DNA of 11,777 nt, taken from assembly GCA_026770585.1 (NCBI GenBank), contig MU646333.1, forward strand, positions 517,448 to 529,224, in the 5' to 3' direction. Of the stretch, positions 1 to 8,298 are shown piece by piece (within the stretch, counting starts at the first letter, position 1; every line of letters starts with the position of its first letter). This stretch comes from Baffinella frigidus (lineage: Eukaryota > Cryptophyceae > Cryptomonadales > Baffinellaceae). Under the pieces are notes generated by a model. That model did no database searches, was not told the DNA's origin, and saw only the letters and a program-made list of their open reading frames with translations. Position numbers and translations under genes: made by a program.

Positions 1-17
1 GGGGGGGGGGGGGGGGG
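1..17. repeat. poly-G tract at window edge
   Basis: Seventeen consecutive G. Similar long G or C runs recur inside the window (1432-1443, 4786-4802, 7871-7886), so this may be native, though an edge tract can also be an assembly artefact. Confidence 0.7.
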
Positions 18-149
18 TTGATCACTCGTGCGGCGATTGGGGGACTCACCTCCCCGCATATCCCTCGCCTCCATCGCCTCGCCGTGTGAGCCTATGCTAT
101 CCCTCTAGAAGATTGGGGGCGGATGACTCATGACGAGATCGGGGCACAG

Positions 150-360
150 GGATTCCTGGCGCCGCTGCAGGCGCACCAGCGCGTCCAAAGGCGTGCTGAT
201 GGGCGTTGCGTTTGCCCTTTTGAAGTGCACAAGAGTTTCATTGGTGGCCTTCTTTTGTTGTGCAGGAATTCCTGGAGCCTCTGCAGGCGCACCAGCGCGT
301 CCAAAGGCGTGCTGATAGGCGTTGCAAGGGTTTCATTGTTGAACTTCTTTTGTTGTGCAG
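150..360 (+). repeat. two partial tandem copies of rsmE exon 1 (units 150-265 and 266-360)
   Basis: Each unit opens with an AG acceptor and then G(A/G)ATTCCTGG...CAGGCGCACCAGCGC, the first 33 bases of exon 1, encoding (G/E)FL(A/E)PLQAHQR. They then diverge into GTCCAAAGGCGTGCTGAT and an intron-like stretch ending in TCTTTTGTTGTGCAG. Units are 116 and 95 bp. They lack the LLALPRP part, so they cannot substitute for exon 1. Bases 18-149 before them hold nothing I recognise. Confidence 0.75.
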
Positions 361-468
361 GAATTCCTGGCGCCGCTGCAGGCGCACCAGCGCCCGCGGG
401 TCGACGTGCTCCTTGCGCTCCCGCGTCCCTCCAACCTCGAGCGCTTCCTCTGCACCTCCGCCCAGCAG
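361..468 (+). CDS. rsmE: rsmE exon 1 of the window: start of the SPOUT domain
   Basis: Thirty-six codons with strong G/C preference at third positions. Residues 15-27 (DVLLALPRPSNLE) match the first strand and helix of the RsmE catalytic domain, which in bacteria usually reads LLLALPRPK or similar. The upstream acceptor is TTTGTTGTGCAG and the donor is CAG|GTTCCC after ...TSAQQ. The exon ends in phase 0 and continues with GIGHIVL of exon 2, matching the family order (helix, then the GVxxI strand). A second possible acceptor (CTGCAG ending at 380) would shorten the exon by 20 bases and change the entry phase. The preceding PUA-like domain, roughly 60-80 residues in the family, is not in the window. 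Confidence 0.82.
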
Positions 469-3400
469 GTTCCCTGCACCTAGCTCTGCCTGATATCGAC
501 TCTGCGCGTGGAGAGCATGTGGCGCATGATGGCCTCGTGTATGTCTTGAGGTTCTGGCGCGGGGGAAGGCTGTACTGGGCGCGCCATGAAAGTATTTTAG
601 TTGCCCTTTTGTACTGGAGTTGCCGCTCTAAATGTGTGATGTGTTTTAGTTGTCCTTTTGTACTGGAGTTCCTGCTCTGAATGTGTAGTGTGTTTTAGTT
701 GTCCTTTTGTACTGGAGTTCCTGCTCTGAATGTGTAGTGTGTTTTAGTTGTCCTTTTGTTCTGGAGTCTCTGCTCTAAATGTGTAATGTGTTTCAGTTGT
801 CCTTTTGTACTGGAGTTGCCGCTCTGAATGTGTAATATGTTTTAGGTTTCCTTTTGTAATGGAGTCCCTGCTCTAAATGTGTTTTTGTAGCGCCCAGCAG
901 GTACTTCCAAGCTCTGTCTGAGTCGCGTCAACTTAGGGCGTGGTGGCATATGTCAACTTAGGACGAGATCATACCGATTGCCACACACGAATTATACTTT
1001 GTCTGATGGCTGATCGTTTTCACACCAAACGTTGGCGGTTTTGTACCACACACCAGGTGAATCAACTTCCGGAAAGAACGTGCCCCAGAGAGGACCGCTT
1101 GGGCAGCCCGAGGTCGGGCTGTTGAGTAAAAACTTTACTCTACTCCTCTCTGTCAAAAGTCAACATCCTCGCATTCTGCAAACAGAATGTCAACACGTCT
1201 CCTTATTTTGGGGCAGTGCGCTGTGCATGCATCGAGAGACGGGCGCCTGCTTGCAAGCACGCGAGGTTCTGGGGGTTGGGAGGGCTTTCTTCTCTTCTGG
1301 ATCCTGCCCCCCTCTCGTCGCATACCACTTAGCAGCCACCGGGGGCTTCACGGATACAGTCCATGTAAACTATTTGTACTAGAATCTTATCCATTTGCAT
1401 TGGATTATAACCGCATTTTCCCCGGATATCCGGGGGGGGGGGGACTCGGCCGCTCCTAAGTGGACTAGCGTGTGTGTACGTATATGGAACAGCGGGTGTA
1501 TACGTATGTGCATGCACACTAATAGGGTAACGTCCTGAAAACCGGGTAGTTGGGCCGACGGTATTGCCTACGATAGGCCGTAGGGGCCTACGGGGTTTCT
1601 ACGAAACATTAGGTCCTAGGAGCCCTACGGCCTACCGTAGGCAATACTGTAGGCCTCACTACCCAGTTGTCAGGATGTTGCCCTGTTAACATCTTCTGCA
1701 TACATACACGTGTACACACGCTAGTACATATACGTATTTCGGCTAAGAGGGGCTGACGCACATTAATCATACATACACGTGTACACACGCTAGTACATAT
1801 ACGTAGCTCACGTGCGGGCGCTGCGCAGGGTATCGGGCATATCGTGCTGTGCAATGCCGCCAAGGTCCAGGGGGACTACTTCGGGTGAGCATGCCCTGCT
1901 CCCGACATATATATATATATATATATATCAAAACACCACGAGGAACCATGCTTAAGTCAAGTATTGGATGCTTGCCCAAGAAACACGCCAACAGTCTGCA
2001 ATTTGTCACGTCCCTCCCCGGATTCCCGGGGGGGGGCGTGCCCCGTAGCCTACCGAGAGGAGCGGTTTTGACATCTGCTGGCCACGAAAAGAATGAAACA
2101 ATGGTAGAGCGCTGTGCAGAGAAGTTGGCCACGGGAAATAATGGGAAATCGAGAAATTGGTGCCATTTTGTCAACTTTCGAGAAATTTGGTACCATGAAT
2201 TTCTCAAAAGTGGACAAAATGGCTCCTATTTTCCCATTTTCCCATTGTTCGGTGGCCAACTTCTCTGCACATCGCTCTACCAGTTGACGATGCTGGTAGG
2301 CGGATTGGCAACGTTTGCCATTGTTTCGGGTGAGCATGTCCACCTCGCGCCATAGCAAGATGCTTCTTCACTGCTTTATCACCCTCGAGCGTTCAGTTGA
2401 GTGATTCAAGCCGTATGACGAACCCGCCTCGGCATATTCATAGGCTAACGGCCTGGAAATGGGGTAGTTAGGCATACGGCGTTGCCTAGGACCTCCTACC
2501 GTAGGCCGAGGGATCCTAGGACCAAAACGTCTCGGCCTACGGTAGGAGGTCCTAGGCAACCCCGTAGGCCTAACTACCCCATTTTCAGGCCGTTACCTTA
2601 TTAATATCAAAATGTCCGCGAAGAAGCTGCATGGCCCTGTCTTGCTGGTAGTCGCTTCGATTCTTTTTTTGGTTAGAGTGGTCCAGGGCCCAGGGTTCAG
2701 GGTCCAGGGTTCAGAGTTCAAGGCAGGGTTCAAGGTGTGTTGAAGGATCGATATGTTGCATCCGCAGGTCGCACATGTTGCAGGGCCCGAACGCTAAACC
2801 CTAAACCCTAAACCCTCAACCCCAAAACCCAACCCCAAAACCCAACCTCAAAACCCCAAACCCCAAACCCTAAACCCTCAACCCCAACCCCTAAACTCCA
2901 AACCCGAAAGCAGGTCGCACATGCTGGTGGACCCGAAGCTCTCGAAGATGCGCACCGCGCTCAAGGAGGTGCCTCTCTCCCCTCGATTGTGGCGTGCAAT
3001 GCAAGCAACCGCCGTTTGCCCCGAAAAATGGGAAAATGGGAAAATAGGAGCCATTTTGTCCACTTTTGAGAAATTCATGGTACCAAATTTCTCGAAAGTT
3101 GACAAAATGGCTCCAATTTCTCGATTTTCCATTATCCGGATCCGGATTCGTGCTCTGCCGCTGCATTCCGGGATCGACCTTCCCCCCTCTTGCCCTCTCT
3201 GGCTCGTGCTAGAACAAGCAAGTCGTGCAAGAAAAAAATACACCCAGGGTGGGGGCCGTTTTCTTATAATTGAGGTACTATTGTGTGCCGGGGCTGGAGC
3301 AGGTGGGAGACACGGCGGGCCCCTAGGCATAGGGGCCCGCCCACGGTTTCTTCTGTTGGGTCCTTGGGGGTGCATTTTCTCATAAGCGAGGTACCTCTGT

Positions 3401-6400
3401 AGGGTCCGCAGGTTCTGAGGCTCAACACCCCATCTCTTCTGCAGGGGCTGGAGCAGGCGGGGGATACGGCACTCCCGACCGTGAGCGTGGCCAAGCGCCT
3501 CAAGGTCTGTGCGTGTGCTGGACACACCTACCAGTGTGGTGGACTGTGTTGGACACACCCATCTATGTGTTGTACACACCCATCGATTGTGCTGGACACA
3601 CCCATCAACCTCAACATGCTTCATAGACACACCTGTCTTCCTCAACACACTTTCTGGGGGGGGGTACGGCGCTCCCGACCGTGAGCGTGGTCAAGCGCCT
3701 CAAGGTGACTGCGCGTGCATAGCACACCCATCAGTGTGTTTGACACACTCATCAACTTCAAACACACTTCCTGGACACGCCTGCCTTCCACACCAGCCTC
3801 AACACACGTGGCACACCCATCAACTAGCTCTGTCTCAGTCTTTTTGGTCTCGCCAATTTCGTGAGACGGGGCTCTTTCCCGCTCCAACGTTGACGGATTT
3901 GTACCACGGACCCAGCGTGTCGACTTGAGAATAGTCAGGCTGGGGATACGGCGCTTCTGACCGTGAACGTTGCCAAGCGTCCCAAGGTCCGTGAGTTTGC
4001 TGGATACACCCATCAGTGTGCTGGAAACTCCCAACAGCTGTGTTAGACACACATCAACTGTGCTGGGCACACTCGTCGAGCGTGCTGGACACGTCCATTC
4101 GTGTGTTGGACACACCCATTAGTATGTTGGGCACACTCGTCAGTGTTAGACACGCCCATCAACTGAGGTGGGCAAAGCCATCAACTATCGACGGCTGCGA
4201 GAGTGCCGTGTCCATACGATGAGGTCGCTTTTCACACCGCGTTTGCTCGGCACACCTGCATGGTGTGCCAAGTTTGTTGAGGCAGGTGTGGAAGGCAGGC
4301 GTGTCCAGGAAGTGTGTTTGAAGTTGATGAGTGTGTCAAACACACTGATGGGTGTGCCGTGCACGCGCGATCACCTTGAGGCGCTTGGCCACGCTCACGG
4401 TCGGGAGCGCCAACACACTTCCTAGACACACCTGCCTTCTTCAACACACTTCCTGGACACACCCATTCCAAAAAAAATCTCTATTGGTGACGAGGAGTGT
4501 ACACGGGCAGGTGTTTCTTGAGGATGAGCTGGACGCGCTGTGCCCGAACACAGTGCGTGTTGTCGCACACCCTCAGAAGGAGTGGCTCCCTCCGCTCCCC
4601 ACCCTCAGGTTGCACCCCCCGCGGCGAATTCGAGGAAGCTAAATCGTTGAGTCGAGTGCCACTCTTGGCTTAGGAGCCAGACCGGAGCCGCTTAGCTGTA
4701 GGAGTTGGAGGCGCTGTGTCGGAACACGGTGCGCGTTGTTGCACACCCTCGGAAGGAGTGGCTCCCTCCACTCCCCACCCTCAGGTCCCCCCCCCCCCCC
4801 CCAAAAAAAAAGGCACTTGCTGGCGAGGAGGGGCACGCTTGGTTGAATGTGCCGTAGGATTACACTAGTGTAATGTGCTGTAGGATGAAACGTAGGGTTA
4901 GGACGAGTTGGACGCGCTGTGCCCGAACACAGTGCGTGTTGTCGCACACCCGCAAAAGGAGTGGCTTCCGCCGCTTCCTACTCTGAGGTGCAACCCCCTC
5001 TTTAGAAAATCGTTGCGTCAAGGAGTGCCACCCTTGGTTTGAACCTACAGCACAAGAGAACAGGAACAGAACTCCTGCTGGTCCCCAAACGGAGGTGCAC
5101 TTATCCGGAGAAACTTTTTTTTTCATTCGATGGCAACCAAAATTACAACACAAATGCTTTATCATTAGTAATAAGAACGAATCGTGTAGTAATTTTCGTT
5201 GCCATCAAACGAAAGAAAAATAGGTTTCCCCGGATCAGCACGTTCCGAGGGGGGCTTGGGTCGTGGTGGCGGTCGGGCCGCTCAGAAATCAGAACTCAGA
5301 AATCAGAACTCAGAACTCAGAAATTAGAAATTAGAACTCAGAACTCGGAACTCAAAATTCAGAACTCAGAACTCAGAACTCAGAATCCAGAATTCAGAAT
5401 TCATAAATCAGAACTCAGAACTCAGATGGCGCCACATGGTGTATTGCCAAGGACGCGCAAGTTCTCCTGAACATGGGGCACTGTCAAGAAGATGCACGGC
5501 CACTCACGTTCTCACCCCCTGCGGACGCATCAACTTTGAAATCGTCAACTTTTCCCGTGTGCAGGGAGGTGCATGAAAGGCGGTCGGGCCTAAGGCTGGC
5601 TGTCAGGACCCTTTTTCGAACTGAGCTTTCGAAACAGAATCACATGATTCACGGCCCCGTGCGCGGGGCCGTGGCCCCATGAGCACATCTCCGGGGCGCC
5701 ACATGGTGGTGTACTGTCAAGAAGGTGCGCGTTCTGACACCCCCCCGCGGACGCAGGGAGGTGAAGGTTCCGAAGGGCGCGCGCATCCTTGTGGCGGTCG
5801 GGCCCGAGGCAGGCTGGCAGGACCCCTTCGAACTAGACCTCCTCACGGAACACGGCTTCCAGGTTCAGAACGGGATGTTTAATTCGTCACCGAAAACGAT
5901 CAAATGATGATAAAAGTTGACGGTTTAGCAGCGGAATTGTCAACTTTTGCCATGCGTGTCTGGGTGCGCCGGTTGGGCCGGAGGCTGGCTGGTATGACCC
6001 CTTCGAACTTGACCTCCTCGCAGAACACGGCTTCCAGGTACATAGTTACCCCGCACCCCCCCCTAGGACCACCGTAGGGCCCCCCAAGGACCACCGTAGG
6101 GCCGTAGATAGGCCTACTGCAGGGTCCTACTGTAGGGGGTGCGCCGCCTTATGAGACCTCTTTGAGATCGGCCTCCTTGCAGAACACGGATTCCAGGTGC
6201 GTGCAACCCCTACCTCTGTCTCCGTCTAATTGGGCTCACCAGTTTGGGCTCACCCGTTTGGTGAGCCCGGGCTCTTTTCTGCAACAAAGTTGACGGGTTT
6301 GTACCGCGAACCCAGCATGTCAACTTGAGAATAGTCGGTCAGGAGTGAGGCAGAGAGGGTGAGGCTCCGGACCTTCTTCTTCTCTTCTATATTCCCCTCT

Positions 6401-8260
6401 GAAAGGTCCTGTAAACAGGTCATAACCCAGTGCCCCCGCCCAACAGTCGTCAGCCTCCGATGGGCCCGCCTCAAATGTGTGATAGGCCCGCCTCAGGATC
6501 ACAGATGGGCCCGCCTCAGCGTGATCAACGTGCGAACTGCTCGCCCCCTCATCTCATCTGGGCGAGTATTCATAATGAATACGATTTCGGGGATCTCCGA
6601 TTCGATTCTGGTGTATCTTGAGGCTCTAAATGAAGTCTAGATAGACAACTGTCTTATTTATACCCCTTAAGATACACCAAAATCGTATTCATTATGAATA
6701 CTCGGCGGGATTAGATCCCGCTGCGGCCCCCTACTGGCGTGCTACACCGGCTGCGCAGTACAGCACTTCTACCGGGGTACCTCGCTCATGAGAAACCGCC
6801 GCCTCCTAGGACCTCCTAGGACCCTACAGTAGGGCTATCGAGGTGCCTCTGTATTGGCGTGCGCGGTCGAGCTCGGCTGGATTCCGCTCTGCAACACTCA
6901 GGATTTCGTGGTGTTATGGGTAGCCAATCAACTTCATCCGCGGGTGAAGTTTCTTATGAGCGAGGTACCCCTGCAGGGCCCTATGGTGCTCGTGGGGGGG
7001 GGGGCGGTTTCTTATGAGCGAGGTACCCCTGCACCGCAGGCGATCTCGCTGGGGGAGAGGACGCTCCGCACCGACGTGGCTCTGGTCCCCCCCTCCCCTA
7101 TGACAACGCGCAGTACATGTATCCGGAGGCGGGCCGGCCCTCCTGCAGGTGTTCGTGTGCAATAGGCGTCTCTGTACAGAGGTGCCTCGCTCATTAGTAG
7201 CTCTGGTCCCCGCCCCCCCCTCCACTTCTCCTGTATGTCCGGATCTGGTGTACAGGGGGGTATCTCACTCATAAAAAGCCGCGCCCCCCCCAGGACCACC
7301 GTAGGGCGATAGGCCTACTGTAGGGTCCAGGTGATCTCGCTGGGGGGGAGGACCGACGTCGCCCTGGTCCTTCCCCTCATGGCCCGTCGCTCTCACCATG
7401 CAGAAAGACAACGTTGCAGGGGTACCTCGCTCATTAAGAAACTGCCCCCCGCATAGGACCACCGTAGGGCCCTAGGCATAGGCCTACTGTAGGGTCCTAG
7501 GGGGGCGCGGTTTCTTATGAGCGAGGTACCCCTGTAGAGTGGTCCTAGTGATCTCCTCTACGCCTCTACGCCGGGCCTCTCGCCCCGAGGCGGGCCCGTC
7601 CTAGGGCTGCGTCCTCACACCTAGGCTTACAGGTATTCGCCTAACGTAAGGACCTACAGGGGTACCTCACACATGAGAAACCGCACCCCCCTAGGACCTC
7701 CATAGGGCCATAGGCATGGTCCTACAGTAGGGTCTTAGGGCTGCGTCCCCACACCTATCCCTTAAGTGGCGAGTACGCTCATACACCTTACCGTAGGGCC
7801 CTAGCTAGGACCTGCCGAGGACCTCTTGGCGGACATATTTGGACGCGACGTGGTGCAAATTTGACAATAAGGGGGGGGGGGGGGGGTACTCTTTACTCCG
7901 CACTACCGACGTCACCCTGGTCCCCTCCCCTCCTCCACGCAAGAGCACGCGTTGTGTCCTGCACTTGGGGGCCTTCTTATGAGCCAGGTACCCCTGTAAC
8001 GGGAAAGGAAAGGCGAATTCCTAACCGTGTGGAACGTCCTATCTTTTTGTGGACTGGGGGGCCTGATGTGATCCGAAAGGAAGCTTGGCTTTTCTGCAGA
8101 ACAAGTTCCAGTGTCCGCCTATGGTGGGAGCTCGAAGAACCTGAAGAACGTAACGGACCTGAGGACTAGGACCACTCTGCGAGCGCAGGGTCCACCTCCG
8201 CGCTCTCTCTCTCTCCCTCTCTCTCCCTCTCTCTCTCTCCCGCTCTCTCTCTCTCTCTCT

Positions 8261-8298
<38 letters not shown>

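Larger units (their letters stand above)
469..1828 (+). other. intron 1
   Basis: A 1360-bp intron containing a 49-bp minisatellite (594-882), a short copy of the exon 1 3' end at about 888-930 (CGCCCAGCAGGTAC, compare CGCCCAGCAGGTTC), a stretch at 930-1430 without recognised features, a run of G at 1432-1443, and a 260-bp foldback element followed by a duplicated 38-bp segment. Around 1028-1075 (GTTGGCGGTTTTGTACCACA) there is a diverged relative of the GTTGAC repeat found at 3827 and 6219. Confidence 0.7.
1885..2913 (+). other. intron 2
   Basis: A 1029-bp intron. In order: an AT microsatellite, unremarkable sequence to 2101, foldback element H1 (2102-2282), a short copy of the exon 2 3' end and donor (2321-2340, TTTCGGGTGAGCATG, compare CTTCGGGTGAGCATG at the true donor), foldback F2 (2441-2600), a G-rich telomere-like stretch (2686-2740), a partial exon 3 copy (2768-2794) and a C-rich telomere-like stretch up to the exon 3 acceptor. 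Confidence 0.7.
2969..3444 (+). other. intron 3
   Basis: At 476 bp the shortest intron. Holds foldback core H2 (about 3023-3136), two right-end pieces of the GGGGTACCTCGCTCAT MITE (3255-3285, 3321-3401), and between them a 26-bp copy of the start of exon 4 (3291-3316). Confidence 0.7.
3669..4410. repeat. 149-bp inverted repeat (arms 3669-3817 and 4262-4410)
   Basis: The arm at 4262-4410 is the reverse complement of 3669-3817 with about eight mismatches and no gaps by eye. Each arm contains the 3' part of exon 4 with its donor plus downstream intron repeats (GTGTTTGACACACTCATCAA, CTTCCTGGACACGCCTGCCT). About 444 bp separate the arms. Confidence 0.9.
3505..4510 (+). other. intron 4 with CACACCCATC minisatellite
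   Basis: A 1006-bp intron largely made of loose repeats of a GTGCTGGACACACCCATCA-type motif (3510-3655, 3715-3825, 3995-4165, 4415-4470). They are interspersed with three copies of exon 4 (3665, 3936, inverted 4375), a GTTGAC repeat (3827-3935) and a 149-bp inverted repeat. Minus-strand open frames across it are repeat read-through. Bases 4466-4474 are an A run. Confidence 0.8.
4609..5756 (+). other. intron 5
   Basis: If copy 1 of exon 5 is used, this 1148-bp intron contains the two other exon 5 copies, poly-C/poly-A at 4786-4811, a 133-bp foldback (5103-5235), a 7-bp period array (5277-5425), two related segments opening GGCGCCACATGGTG (5428 and 5694), a decayed exon 6 copy (5565-5645) and a hairpin CACGGCCCCG/CGGGGCCGTG (5650-5673). 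Confidence 0.7.
5863..7039 (+). other. intron 6
   Basis: A 1177-bp intron. Holds two 3'-end copies of exon 6, a MITE between them, a GTTGAC repeat copy (6219-6335), an 88-bp segment inverted relative to 8599-8686, a foldback (6563-6704), a small hairpin GCGGGAT/ATCCCGC (6705-6721) and three GTACC-MITE pieces, the last ending seven bases before exon 7. Confidence 0.7.

Noticed and set aside
123-680. 185-codon plus-strand open frame at the left edge
   Set aside because: It crosses the two exon 1 copies and enters the 49-bp minisatellite in changing frames; the supported coding part is 361-468 in another frame.
594-882. CRISPR-like regular repeats
   Set aside because: Units are contiguous with no unique spacers, and the context is eukaryotic.
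1849-2355. 168-codon plus-strand open frame
   Set aside because: Covers an AT microsatellite and both arms of foldback H1; the similar peptide at 2891-3166 arises only because the element recurs inverted.
2878-3648. 256-codon minus-strand open frame
   Set aside because: It runs through telomere-like DNA, a foldback arm, MITE pieces and the antisense of exons 3 and 4; the coding signal lies on the plus strand.
3642-4115. 157-codon minus-strand open frame, and the related plus frame at 4168-4425
   Set aside because: Their shared peptide is the antisense reading of the inverted repeat containing exon 4, not a conserved protein.
6854-7165. 103-codon plus-strand frame containing the exon 7 peptide
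   Set aside because: Only 7040-7084 matches the RsmE family; flanking residues are translated MITE ends.
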